Positions 46,969 to 56,055 of a stretch of DNA of 64,000 nt are shown here, one piece after another. The first letter of the stretch is position 1. Each line of letters starts with the position of its first letter. Source of the DNA: Bacteroidaceae bacterium (GTDB taxonomy: Bacteria > Bacteroidota > Bacteroidia > Bacteroidales > Bacteroidaceae); contig JAFVTT010000010.1 of the NCBI GenBank assembly GCA_017503065.1, positions 5,942 to 69,941 on the forward strand. Direction: 5' to 3'. Made by a program: the position numbers and the translations under genes. A model generated the notes under the pieces. The model was not told the DNA's origin and searched no databases. It saw nothing but the letters and a program-made list of their open reading frames with translations.

Positions 46969-49900
46969 ATGAGATACTGTTTGCTGGCCATACTGTTGTT
47001 TTTTGTCCAGACTATCTGTGCCCAGGTGTCGCACCAGTTCAGGAACACTCCGCTTATTGATGCCATTCGCACCATAGAGCAGGGGCAGACGGAGTACACG
47101 GTATCCATCCTTTCCGATGGTCTTACGCATCTTACCACTTCTGCCAGGATTGAAGAAGAGGACGCCTTGAGGGCAATAAAGCGTCTGTGCAAGGGACTTG
47201 GTGTTAAGGTGAAGGCGAAGAACGGTAACATAAACGTACAGGCAAAAGCCTCGCTGAGGGACATGCCAGCACACCAACTCATATTTGGTTCTGTGTGTGA
47301 CGCATTTCTGAAAATACCTCTTCCCAATGCACGTGTGTCGTTACTGACCGCGGACAGCATTATTGTGCAGGACTCCATCAAGGTCACTTTGAACAAGAAA
47401 GACAGGGAACGCTATGGAACAGCCATGTTCTCTATGCAAGTACCAAACCAGGCAAATACCTATCTCCTTCGTGCCACCCTTGCCGGTTATGAGGATGCCT
47501 GGCAGATTCTTAAGGTTGAGGGAGGAATAGATTATCCATGGGGACTTGACTCTCCGCTCGAACTGCGTCGTATTTTTGAAAAGACGCTTGACGAAGTTGC
47601 GGTTACAGCAACAAGACTAAAGATGTTCTACAAGGGTGATACTTTGGTATACGACGCCACGGCTTTCAAGTTGCCAGAAGGCTCCATGCTTGACGACCTG
47701 ATAAGGCAGATGCCCGGAGTGACGATGAACGACAATGGCGAAATATTTGTCAACGGGCGCAAGGTGGACGAACTTCTGTTAGGCTCGCGTACCTTCTTTG
47801 GAGGTAATAGCAAGGTTCTTTTGGAGAATCTGCCTTATTATACGGTGAATAAGATTAAGGTTTATGAAATGGAGAGCGACCGTAGCCGTGCCTTAGGCTA
47901 CGAGGTTGATCCAAAGAAATATGTAATGGACGTAAACCTTAAGGACGAATACCGCAATGGCTATATTGCCAACATTGAGGCTGCAGGAGGAACCAAGGAG
48001 CGTTGGCTTGGCCGTGCATTCCTGCTTGGATTTACCGACAGACTTCGTTTTACGCTCTTGGGTAATGCGAATAATGTAAACGAAAAACGTCACATCGGAG
48101 AATCGGACTGTTGGAAACCGGAGAACATGCCCCGCTCCATGCTTACAACCAAAAGTGTGGCCGCAGAGATAGACTACCAGTCAAAGAACGGCAACGTGAA
48201 GGAAAACTTCATGGTTGACTTTACCGCTTCCAAGGATTTTGGAGAGACTGCCCAACGCAGGGAGCTTTTCCTGGACGGCAGTATGCCATATTCCACATAC
48301 AAGGCCTCCAACACATCACACGCTTACAAGCTATTGGCCAAGAACAACCTGAAACTCAGTATACCCAACAAGATATATACCGACATTGGAGTGGACTTCA
48401 CCTATAATAAATATAAGGGAAACGGCGAATCCATATCGGAGGACTTCCTGGACAGCATCAACACACGTTTACGCAGTTCGCACTATAACGATGGCTATTC
48501 TTACCGTGTGGGAGTGGGCGGCTTCATATCGCCTCGCATAAACAATCCCATTCTTCGTCCACTTGCTATCTTTTACGGATTCAATCACAACGAGGATAGG
48601 AACGAGACGGCGCGTGCCTACCTGACAGAGCAGTTCGTAAATGCATCCATACAGACACAGTATAATGCCAATGACTTCCATCATAGGGAAACAAATGGCA
48701 GTATCCACCTAGCGTGGGATAAGGAGTTGTTCAGGAATTTCCGTCTTGAAATACAGGACCGTCAGGTGTTTGCAAAAAGATACGAGCGAGACAACCTATA
48801 TCATCCCGACACTATAGCCTTGCCCTCTCAGTTGGATGCCTTGTTGGCAATTACCGACTATAGGAACTCATACGAGAGTAATTATAGTGAGTACACCAAC
48901 ACGCCGACAGTTAAGCTGAAATGGCGCAAGTATATTTCAGGGCAATTCTACAAGATGGAGTACGTTTCTTTGAACTTAAACTTCACCAGTCTCATCAGTT
49001 GTGAGAATCTGACATACACGCGCAACAATATCACTCAGCACAACAATCGCACGAGCTATGGCTTTATGTCCTCGTTAAACTTCAAGATACTCCCCACTAA
49101 AAGGGAACGCGAACAACTAACTTTCGGCATAAGTCACGGGCAGGGCAATGCTTCCATGTTCGACCTCCTTGACTATGTGGACGATTCCACACCACAAGTA
49201 GTAAAGCTGGGCAATCCCAATCTGAAGGGGAACATGACAACTTCATTCAATATAAACTTCAACGATAGGGAAAGCAAGCGCAGGGGAGAACAATACAACA
49301 TCAGGGGAGATTTCAAATATTACCACCGTCAGGTAGCGCAGTCAGTAGTATTTAATCCAGAGAACTCCCAATACACCTACCAGCCACAGAATGTCAGTGG
49401 CGCTTATGTTGCCTCTGGCAAGTTCGACTATAACAGTTTCCTGGACAAACAACAGCGCTGGTCATGGCAGACGACATTCAATGCCATTTACCACCATTCC
49501 ATAGACCATGTGTTGCAAACTGGCATGACGGAAAGCACCCCTAATGCCGTCAATACCCTTACATTGAGTGATGGCCTCTGGATTCAGTATCAGAAGCAGG
49601 ACTTCAGCATCAGGGCAAAAGGCAATGTTTCCTGGCGTCACTCAGAAAGCCAGATGCGCGACTTTACCACGCTTAATGCCTTTGACTACCAGTACGGCTT
49701 GAATGCACGATACACTATACCCAAATTGAAAACGACCATTTCCGTAGATGGCAATATGTATAGCCGCCGTGGATATGGCAGCGATGCACTAAACACCGAC
49801 GACTTCGTATTTAATGCATCTGTCAGCCAACCGTTCCTAAAGGGAAAGCTTATTGCAAGGGTTGAGGCTTTCGACCTTTTCCACCAACTCTCCTCCACCC

Positions 49901-50010
49901 AGTACGTAGTCAATGCACAGGGCCGAACCGAGACATGGAACAGAACATTGCCCAACTATGCCATGCTTCATCTTGTGTACCATTTTAACAAGAACCCAAA
50001 GAAAAGATAG
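46969..50010 (+). CDS. STN-domain outer-membrane beta-barrel receptor (TonB-dependent type)
   Basis: 1013 residues from ATG 46969, chosen because MRYCLLAILLFFVQTICAQ is a signal peptide; the open frame to 46891 runs through sigma-gene debris. An STN domain (about 20-90: VSHQFRNTPLIDAIRTIEQG) is followed by a carboxypeptidase-regulatory-like beta domain (about 105-200), a plug-like segment (LPEGSMLDDLIRQMPGVTMNDNGEIFVNGRKVDELLL) and a large barrel of the OMP_b-brl_3 type. STN-bearing receptors usually signal to a FecR-like anti-sigma, and the anti-sigma/sigma pair now lies at 55.6-56.6 kb. Ligand unknown. A terminator follows at 50022. Confidence 0.88.
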   Translation: MRYCLLAILLFFVQTICAQVSHQFRNTPLIDAIRTIEQGQTEYTVSILSDGLTHLTTSARIEEEDALRAIKRLCKGLGVKVKAKNGNINVQAKASLRDMPAHQLIFGSVCDAFLKIPLPNARVSLLTADSIIVQDSIKVTLNKKDRERYGTAMFSMQVPNQANTYLLRATLAGYEDAWQILKVEGGIDYPWGLDSPLELRRIFEKTLDEVAVTATRLKMFYKGDTLVYDATAFKLPEGSMLDDLIRQMPGVTMNDNGEIFVNGRKVDELLLGSRTFFGGNSKVLLENLPYYTVNKIKVYEMESDRSRALGYEVDPKKYVMDVNLKDEYRNGYIANIEAAGGTKERWLGRAFLLGFTDRLRFTLLGNANNVNEKRHIGESDCWKPENMPRSMLTTKSVAAEIDYQSKNGNVKENFMVDFTASKDFGETAQRRELFLDGSMPYSTYKASNTSHAYKLLAKNNLKLSIPNKIYTDIGVDFTYNKYKGNGESISEDFLDSINTRLRSSHYNDGYSYRVGVGGFISPRINNPILRPLAIFYGFNHNEDRNETARAYLTEQFVNASIQTQYNANDFHHRETNGSIHLAWDKELFRNFRLEIQDRQVFAKRYERDNLYHPDTIALPSQLDALLAITDYRNSYESNYSEYTNTPTVKLKWRKYISGQFYKMEYVSLNLNFTSLISCENLTYTRNNITQHNNRTSYGFMSSLNFKILPTKREREQLTFGISHGQGNASMFDLLDYVDDSTPQVVKLGNPNLKGNMTTSFNINFNDRESKRRGEQYNIRGDFKYYHRQVAQSVVFNPENSQYTYQPQNVSGAYVASGKFDYNSFLDKQQRWSWQTTFNAIYHHSIDHVLQTGMTESTPNAVNTLTLSDGLWIQYQKQDFSIRAKGNVSWRHSESQMRDFTTLNAFDYQYGLNARYTIPKLKTTISVDGNMYSRRGYGSDALNTDDFVFNASVSQPFLKGKLIARVEAFDLFHQLSSTQYVVNAQGRTETWNRTLPNYAMLHLVYHFNKNPKKR

Positions 50011-50021
50011 TAATCAGAGAG

Positions 50022-50074
50022 AGGAGTTGACAGAACAATCAGTACAAAAGACAGAGTTCTTCAACTCCTTTTTT
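50022..50074 (+). terminator. Intrinsic terminator after the first receptor
   Basis: AGGAGTTGA (50022-50030) pairs with TCAACTCCT (50061-50069), extended by GAAC/GTTC inside, followed by a run of T to 50074. It separates the receptor from the GLPGLI gene. Confidence 0.7.
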
Positions 50075-50182
50075 AAATCAGATGCCGTTAAAAAGTGTTC
50101 AATATCTAAGAATATATATTAAAGTCAGGGTAAAATCGTAAAATATAGATATGTAATCACCAACGTGGTAATATGATATAAG

Positions 50183-50190
50183 TATATTTG
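50183..50190 (+). promoter_or_regulatory. Candidate -7 box of the GLPGLI/receptor pair
   Basis: TATATTTG matches TAnnTTTG, 60 bp before the ATG at 50251 and after the terminator. No clear -33 box. Confidence 0.4.
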
Positions 50191-50250
50191 CAGCGTCAGT
50201 CCCGGGAATATGACGTACAAATCTTCTACAACACTAAAAATGAAAAGAAA

Positions 50251-51111
50251 ATGAAGACAACAGTAAACAATGTTACGACAAAGGGGCGTAATACATTACT
50301 CATGCTCCTACTCCTTGTCCCCATGTTGGTTATGGCACAGGAATATCCAAGCAAGGACAAATTGATACCAGTGGACGAAATGCGTCTGAAGGTACAGTAC
50401 AACGTAGATTTCCACTATTCCAAGGAAAAACCGGAGAAGGTAAAGCGTGACGTGATGTATACTGAAATAGGAAACAAGGTGTGCCACAGCTATATTGAAC
50501 GGGAATGGAAGAATGAAGTGAAATTCAACCGTAATTATGAGAATGATGGCAAACGTGGTACTAATGCTTTCTTTGCGCTGTATTCTAATATTGGCGAGGT
50601 ATTTGTAGGCTATCCAAAAGGAAAGAATACGGTAATATACAGCCTTGACGTACTGGGAACATTTAAATATGAAGAGCCTACAGCAAAGTTAAGATGGACT
50701 ATTACAGAGGAAAAACTGGATACTTTGGACTATCATTGTACTATGGCCGTGTGCAAATATGCAGGTAGAGAATACAGAGCGTGGTTTACGGAAGAGATTC
50801 CTGTAAGTTACGGTCCATGGAAACTATGTGGCTTGCCAGGACTGATAATAAAGGCCGAAACTGTGGACGGTGAGTACAGATTTGTGCTTGGTGGTATAGA
50901 GACTGTGAAGACACCTGCCGGCATAAGTCTGTGGAAAAGGGATTTTATATCTACGTCGAAAAAGAAGGTACGTAAACAAGAAAAACTTCTCCTGTCACGT
51001 CCTGATGCCGTTCTTGACCAGATGGGTATAGGATATGGAGCGGTGACTTATGATGGTTCCAAGCCCAAGTTCAAATTCTTTACCTATGACAATCCGCTGG
51101 AGACAGACTGA
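50251..51111 (+). CDS. GLPGLI-family secreted protein
   Basis: 286 residues from ATG 50251; the longer frame to 50188 lacks a signal peptide at its start. The N-terminus includes a hydrophobic signal (TLLMLLLLVPMLVMA). The name-giving motif GLPGLI is at 194-199 in GPWKLCGLPGLIIKAE, inside the usual YGPWKLCGLPGLI context. The family is Bacteroidetes-specific, predicted periplasmic and of unknown function; it is often next to outer-membrane barrels. Here the second barrel begins 3 bp after its stop, so the pair is certainly linked. Confidence 0.92.
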   Translation: MKTTVNNVTTKGRNTLLMLLLLVPMLVMAQEYPSKDKLIPVDEMRLKVQYNVDFHYSKEKPEKVKRDVMYTEIGNKVCHSYIEREWKNEVKFNRNYENDGKRGTNAFFALYSNIGEVFVGYPKGKNTVIYSLDVLGTFKYEEPTAKLRWTITEEKLDTLDYHCTMAVCKYAGREYRAWFTEEIPVSYGPWKLCGLPGLIIKAETVDGEYRFVLGGIETVKTPAGISLWKRDFISTSKKKVRKQEKLLLSRPDAVLDQMGIGYGAVTYDGSKPKFKFFTYDNPLETD

Positions 51112-51114
51112 CAC

Positions 51115-53700
51115 ATGCGTATACTATTGCTGAACATAGCTCTGCTTTGGAGTGCCGTATCCATTTCCCAGACAACGATTAAGGGTGTGGTGAAAGATGG
51201 GAACGGCAGTCCGGCAGAGGCTGTATTGATTTCAGTTCTTAATCCTAAGGATAGCACCATCGTTGCCTATGGAAGTACAGACGAACAAGGTAACTATGCA
51301 ATATCCTTTGTCAACGGCAATCTGAAGATGCTTCTGCTGCGCATGGCTGGATTCAACGTAAAAAGAGAATTCAGAAACGTAGCAAACGAGTCGTGCCAAA
51401 TAGATTGGATATGTACGGAGGAAAGCACACTGCTGAAGGAGGTGCAGATAAAGGCACAGAAGTTGTGGGGCAGTAAGGACACGCTGAACTACCTTGTTGC
51501 CGCATATATGCGTAATCATGATGTGACGATTGGTGACATAATTAAAAGGTTGCCAGGCATAGAGTTGAAGGACAACGGCAAGATTCTCTATATGGGCATT
51601 CCCATAAGCAAGTTCTACATAGAGAATATGGATGCCTTGCAGGGCAAGTACAACATAGCCACGCAGGGCATCAAAGCCGAGGATGTGGCAACAGTGCAGG
51701 TTTTGGAACATCATCAACATATAAAGGCACTGGATGACCAGATTCCGCCAGAGGCTGCAGCCCTGAACCTGAAGTTGAAGAGGGAGAAACGTGATGTATG
51801 GACAGGGTCGGCAAACATAGGAATCGGTGCAAGCGACCGTTTCCTGTGGAAAGCAAGGGCAAATGCAATGATGTTCGGCAAGAAAGAGCAACATATAATG
51901 ACTTACGGCACGGAGAATGACGGTGGAGGTAGCGACATGCTCACTTCACACTATGGTGGTGGCGGCATATCTGGCAATGTCATTACTTCTGCTACGGCCT
52001 CTCCAAGTTCGCCTGTAGGGCGCAACCGCAGGAATACATACCATCAATTGGCATGCAACAACCTATGGAAACTGAATGATTCTACAGAACTGCATGCAAA
52101 CGCATCCTACAAGTACAACCTTGTACGCACCAGGACAGACAGCCGAACGGTATATGTCATGCCAGACGGGAGCAACCGTATTCTTATAGAGAACCTTGCA
52201 TCGGAAGGTACAGGGAATGAGGCAAATTTCAACGTGACCTATGAACGGAATTCCAAACGGGAGTACATAAGGAGCAAGACGGACCTGGCCGGGGCCTGGA
52301 ATGATATGCTGAACGATGCAGAGTATCAGGAGCATAGTAAATACCGTACACTGGGTATATCCAACAAGACACATTGGGTACACCGTACAGAAAAAGGTAA
52401 CGGGTTTGAACTTGAAAGCAATAACATGTTTGCTTCCACTCCCCAAAGCCTTACAGTATCTCCAGGAGTTTTTCCAGAACAGTTGACCGATAGTGTACCT
52501 TATACCTCTGTCACCCAAACGGCAACAATCAACAGGGTCAGCTCGTCAAACAGTTTTGCTCTTATAAATAATATACGTAAGCATCGGTTCACTTTCTCTC
52601 CTACAGCGCATGCCAACATAGAGCATGTCGGTATAAACTCTATGCTTGACGCCGGAAAGGATTTTGCTGGAAGCATGAACTACACTAGACTTAACTTTGG
52701 GCTGGGTCTGCGTGTGCGTTACACCTTACGTCAGTTTCATGCCCAAGTGCATCTGCCTGTAGATGTCATGCCCACATTCATAACAGACAATAACAGCAAG
52801 TCCACACGGACACATCTCTACTTTAATCCCTCTGCATCGTTCTCGTGGAGAATAAGCGATAATTGGTCAGGCACGGGCAATGTAGGATGGAGCAGGACGC
52901 CATCGTCGTGGCAGACCATTTATGGGGCCTATGTTCTGCGGAATTACCGTAGCCTGATGCGCTACGAGGGAGGTATATACGATACAGAGTCTCTTAGTGG
53001 CAGGCTGAAGGTGGATTATAAACATATCTTCGCTCAGTTCTTTGCGTGGATGGAGGTGAGTGCTGCCAAATCTGGCTCGGATATGACATATGGTTCACGT
53101 ATAAACGAACAGGGGTTAAGTGAAATGATGATGGTACACCAACCCAACTCCAACAGTAACATTCAGGTACGTGGCAATCTGCGCAAAGACTTTGACTGGA
53201 AGAAACTCAGTATGGAGACAACGGCAACATGGAGCCATGGCAATAATCAGTACCTGCGCCAAGATGTGCTTACTCGCTACTCAAGCAATGCCTATGCCGT
53301 AGATGGAAAATTAAGCATGGAGGTGAACAAGTGGCTTGAACTTAATTATAATATACGGTGGAGCAGATATCGTTCCAATACGGAAGATGGTATGAGCAGG
53401 ATTTCCACGAAAAGTTGCAGTAATCAGTTACTGCTCAATACTACTATCATTGGAAACAAACTGTGGTTCACATTCAATGCATCGCACCAGTACGATAGCC
53501 AACTTGACAAGAAGAATAACTTCTTCCTCAGTGCAGACCTAAGATATAAGATGAAGAAACTGGACTTTACGCTTCGTGCCAGCAATTTATTGAATACACG
53601 CCATTACTACACCTTTACCGTAGGAGATATGACAGAGAGTTTCACAGACTATCATCTACAGCCTCTGTCGGTAATGCTAAATACTACATTACGTTTTTAG
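51115..53700 (+). CDS. Outer-membrane beta-barrel receptor with CarboxypepD-like N-domain
   Basis: 861 residues. A signal peptide (MRILLLNIALLWSAVSIS) precedes a regulatory-like beta domain (TTIKGVVKDGNGSPAEAVLISVL ... about 20-105), a plug segment (NHDVTIGDIIKRLPGIELKDNGKILYMGIPISKFYIENMD), then a barrel that ends LSVMLNTTLRF with an aromatic terminal residue as in outer-membrane proteins. It lacks an STN domain, unlike the 46969 receptor. It starts 3 bp after the GLPGLI gene. The two receptors and the GLPGLI protein may form one uptake system; the substrate is unknown. Confidence 0.88.
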   Translation: MRILLLNIALLWSAVSISQTTIKGVVKDGNGSPAEAVLISVLNPKDSTIVAYGSTDEQGNYAISFVNGNLKMLLLRMAGFNVKREFRNVANESCQIDWICTEESTLLKEVQIKAQKLWGSKDTLNYLVAAYMRNHDVTIGDIIKRLPGIELKDNGKILYMGIPISKFYIENMDALQGKYNIATQGIKAEDVATVQVLEHHQHIKALDDQIPPEAAALNLKLKREKRDVWTGSANIGIGASDRFLWKARANAMMFGKKEQHIMTYGTENDGGGSDMLTSHYGGGGISGNVITSATASPSSPVGRNRRNTYHQLACNNLWKLNDSTELHANASYKYNLVRTRTDSRTVYVMPDGSNRILIENLASEGTGNEANFNVTYERNSKREYIRSKTDLAGAWNDMLNDAEYQEHSKYRTLGISNKTHWVHRTEKGNGFELESNNMFASTPQSLTVSPGVFPEQLTDSVPYTSVTQTATINRVSSSNSFALINNIRKHRFTFSPTAHANIEHVGINSMLDAGKDFAGSMNYTRLNFGLGLRVRYTLRQFHAQVHLPVDVMPTFITDNNSKSTRTHLYFNPSASFSWRISDNWSGTGNVGWSRTPSSWQTIYGAYVLRNYRSLMRYEGGIYDTESLSGRLKVDYKHIFAQFFAWMEVSAAKSGSDMTYGSRINEQGLSEMMMVHQPNSNSNIQVRGNLRKDFDWKKLSMETTATWSHGNNQYLRQDVLTRYSSNAYAVDGKLSMEVNKWLELNYNIRWSRYRSNTEDGMSRISTKSCSNQLLLNTTIIGNKLWFTFNASHQYDSQLDKKNNFFLSADLRYKMKKLDFTLRASNLLNTRHYYTFTVGDMTESFTDYHLQPLSVMLNTTLRF

Positions 53701-53708
53701 CGGATTAT

Positions 53709-53954
53709 AACCCAAATCGGTCATTAGACTGTTATGCGCTAATGAAACCTTCTTTTTGTCATCTGTTTCGTTGCTTCTCGGTTACAATGGAACCCCATTG
53801 TGCCCTCAAAGCGACAAAATACCTGTTGAATTACATCCGACCTTTTCTCGCCAAGGCTGACTTCAAACAAGTTTTGAGTCCGCTCCATTGGCTTAACGAA
53901 AAGGTTCAAAAATAAAGGCTATTATCATCATAACGCTAATGACCGATTTGGGTT
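53709..53954. mobile_element. IS982-like miniature element (MITE-type)
   Basis: A 246-bp element bounded by inverted ends AACCCAAATCGGTCATTAG (53709-53727) and its complement at 53936-53954. The right end continues inward with the same bases as the IS fragment at 63836 (TTAGCGTTATGATGATAATAGCC in the other strand). No transposase remains. A short frame through the interior ends WLNEKVQK but is not recognisable. Confidence 0.6.
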
Positions 53955-54173
53955 TAAGTTGAGAGTGGTGTTGTATTGTGGTAGACCGTTTGCATGATAA
54001 ATATGCCTATTGGATAATGTCACGAGAAGGTCTGAAGTACAAACTTTCTCCACAAAAGAACTTTGCCTGAAACATGGAGTCTTTTGTAGACGAAGGAGGT
54101 GAATAGAATTTCTGTGGTTATTTGGTAAGAACAGCGAGACTTTCAAGAAGAGTATTGATTGAATGAATAAGAA
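53955..54173. other. Intergenic stretch without a gene
   Basis: No coding frame. It holds a 26-bp copy (54061-54086) of the beginning of the duplicated leader block, otherwise nothing recognised. Confidence 0.5.
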
Positions 54174-54259
54174 TCTGCATCATTTTACCAGAATCTGCAT
54201 CATGAATAACAAAAATGATGCAGATTTTTCTTTTATGATGCAGAAATGCATTAACTTTA
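54174..54259 (+). promoter_or_regulatory. Four-site operator-like array with -7-like box before the fic gene
   Basis: TCTGCATCAT occurs at 54174 and 54194, and its complement ATGATGCAGA at 54215 and 54235. Spacing within each pair is exactly 20 bp (two helical turns), and the pairs face each other around 54209. TAACTTTA (54252-54259) resembles a -7 box just downstream. The Fic protein has a C-terminal winged helix that could bind here. Confidence 0.65.
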
Positions 54260-54280
54260 CCCCCATAAATAATATAAGGT

Positions 54281-55327
54281 ATGCATACATTTGATTACAA
54301 GGAAGCTCCTAAGCGGCTGTTGACACCTGAAATTGTCAATATGCTATCCTCATTGCATGAGTTCAAGGGAAGGCAGGAGTTGTATATAGAAGCAGAGTCA
54401 GATGTATTGACGGCATTGTTGGATATAGCCAAGATTCAAAGTACAAAGGCATCCAATAAGATTGAAGGTATATATACATCAGATGAACGATTGGAAGCCT
54501 TGGTGATGGATAAGACAGAGCCTCGTAACCGCTCAGAAGAAGAGATTGCAGGATACAGAGAGGTTTTGACTGCTATTCATGACAGTTATGAGTATATCCC
54601 AATCCGCCCGAACAATATCCTGCAATTGCATCGTGACCTATACAGTTTCAGCAGTAGCGATACAGGAGGTAGATTCAAGAATACGGATAATGTGATAGCG
54701 GAATCGGGTAAGGACGGACAACAGAGTGTCAGATTTATGACAGTCCCTGCGTTTCATACACCCGAAATGATGGAGAACTTGTGTAACGAATTTAATAATG
54801 CCATTGAACGGGCAGAGTACGACCCGCTGTTATTGATACCTATGTTCATTCTTGATTTCCTCTGTATCCACCCGTTTAATGATGGTAATGGACGCATGAG
54901 CCGTTTATTGACTTTGCTGTTACTGTATCGCAGTGGCTACATTGTGGGGAAATATGTCAGTATGGAAATGTTGATAGAAAAGACAAAGGAAACCTATTAT
55001 GAGGCCTTGCAGAACAGTTCCATTGAGTGGCACAATAATAAAAGTGATTACACCTCATTTGTCAGATATTATCTGGGGGTTGTATTGAAAGGTTACAATG
55101 AGTTTCAAGACCGCATAGCACATCTGAAATATCGCAGATTGTCAAAGGCTGATAGAGTAAAGGCGGTGTTTGAGAAGAAGCTCGGTGTGGTAAAAAAATC
55201 AGACATAGCCACACTTTGCCCCGATATTAGCGAAACAACCATTGAACGTACCTTGAAGGAATTGCTTGAGGCTGGTTTCATCGAGAAGGTCGGTAAGGGA
55301 CGGGCTACTGGTTATGCGAAGAAGTAA
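54281..55327 (+). CDS. Fic-family AMPylator with class II inhibitory motif and C-terminal winged helix
   Basis: 348 residues. The catalytic motif is perfect: HPFNDGNGRMSR at 197-208, with H197 as the base. An inhibitory helix motif (S/T)xxxE(G/N) occurs N-terminally as S58-NKI-E62-G63, so this is a class II, self-inhibited Fic protein. The flap and target-docking strand precede it (GGRFKNTDNVI). The last 60 residues (VKKSDIATLCPDISETTIERTLKELLEAGFIEKVGKGRATGYA) form a winged helix, as in the Fic_N/HTH-type family members of Bacteroides. It probably transfers AMP to an unknown cytoplasmic target. An operator-like array lies directly upstream and a terminator follows. Confidence 0.93.
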   Translation: MHTFDYKEAPKRLLTPEIVNMLSSLHEFKGRQELYIEAESDVLTALLDIAKIQSTKASNKIEGIYTSDERLEALVMDKTEPRNRSEEEIAGYREVLTAIHDSYEYIPIRPNNILQLHRDLYSFSSSDTGGRFKNTDNVIAESGKDGQQSVRFMTVPAFHTPEMMENLCNEFNNAIERAEYDPLLLIPMFILDFLCIHPFNDGNGRMSRLLTLLLLYRSGYIVGKYVSMEMLIEKTKETYYEALQNSSIEWHNNKSDYTSFVRYYLGVVLKGYNEFQDRIAHLKYRRLSKADRVKAVFEKKLGVVKKSDIATLCPDISETTIERTLKELLEAGFIEKVGKGRATGYAKK

Positions 55328-55368
55328 TCAACTAATTTTCTGGAGGTAGATAGTTTCAAAATAGACAG

Positions 55369-55402
55369 GGAGGTGCAGCATTCGTTATAGGTCTGCACCT
55401 CC
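55369..55402 (+). terminator. Hairpin terminator after the fic gene
   Basis: GGAGGTGCAG (55369-55378) pairs perfectly with CTGCACCTCC (55393-55402), 42 bp after the fic stop codon and followed by a T-rich stretch. Confidence 0.7.
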
Positions 55403-55445
55403 TCTCTTAGTTTACTCTGCATGAGCATTATTTTGTCCACTAAAT

Positions 55446-55586
55446 GCCTTTGCCTGAAACATGGATTCTTTTGGCTGAAAATGGCAGATTTGCGTTAAAA
55501 GATGTGAATATGCGGAAAAAAGTCGTACCTTAGGTTAGCATTTCGGGTTTCTGAAGGGTATTACAATAAAAACGAGAAGGAAAGGA
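55446..55586 (+). promoter_or_regulatory. Duplicated leader/promoter block, copy B
   Basis: It matches copy A (46750-46890) without gaps and ends at the ATG of the ECF sigma gene. The -7-like TACCTTAG is at 55526-55533. Autoregulation by this sigma factor is an inference. Confidence 0.6.
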
Positions 55587-56051
55587 ATGGAAATCCATAT
55601 ATTATTCAAACAGCATTATGCCAAGATGTACAGGGCGGCACGCAGCCTCCTATACGATGGTCAGGAGAGCGAGGATGTTGTCAGCGACATCTTCGAGGAC
55701 CTGCTTCAAAGGCATGTCGCGCTCCCGCCTGGAACTGAGGAGGCATACCTGATGAAATGCGTCAGGAACCGTTGCCTGAAACGCTTGAGGCACGAGGCCG
55801 TCAGAAAGGAATTGTTGGATGTTCCGTTTTCCGGGCACCCCGTACATGAGGAGACGGACGACGATTTTGCCGACGTGGTAGATGGTATAATAAACTCTCT
55901 GCCGGAGCAGGACAGGCGTATTTTTAGCATGCGTTTCCACGAAGGATATAGCTACGAAGAGATAGCCTTGCAGGAAGGCATCAGCCGAGTGTCGGTATGG
56001 CGGCACCTTTCCAATGTATTGACCCTTATCAGAAACCATTATAAAAAATAA
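55587..56051 (+). CDS. ECF-type RNA polymerase sigma factor
   Basis: 154 residues, a short sigma-70 of the extracytoplasmic-function class. Region 2 is at about 5-65 (LFKQHYAKMYRAARSLLYDGQESEDVVSDIFEDLLQ) and region 4 at about 95-150 (IINSLPEQDRRIFSMRFHEGYSYEEIALQEGISRVSVWRHLSNVL), with a linker between. In Bacteroidetes such factors are paired with FecR-like anti-sigmas and STN receptors. The anti-sigma gene starts 4 bp after the stop. The matching receptor seems to be the one at 46969, whose leader repeats this gene's leader. Confidence 0.93.
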   Translation: MEIHILFKQHYAKMYRAARSLLYDGQESEDVVSDIFEDLLQRHVALPPGTEEAYLMKCVRNRCLKRLRHEAVRKELLDVPFSGHPVHEETDDDFADVVDGIINSLPEQDRRIFSMRFHEGYSYEEIALQEGISRVSVWRHLSNVLTLIRNHYKK

Positions 56052-56055
56052 CACT

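Noticed and set aside
46969..53700. Receptor cluster considered as a polysaccharide utilisation locus
   Set aside because: The barrels lack the SusC-type features and no SusD-like lipoprotein is present; GLPGLI pairing points to another system.
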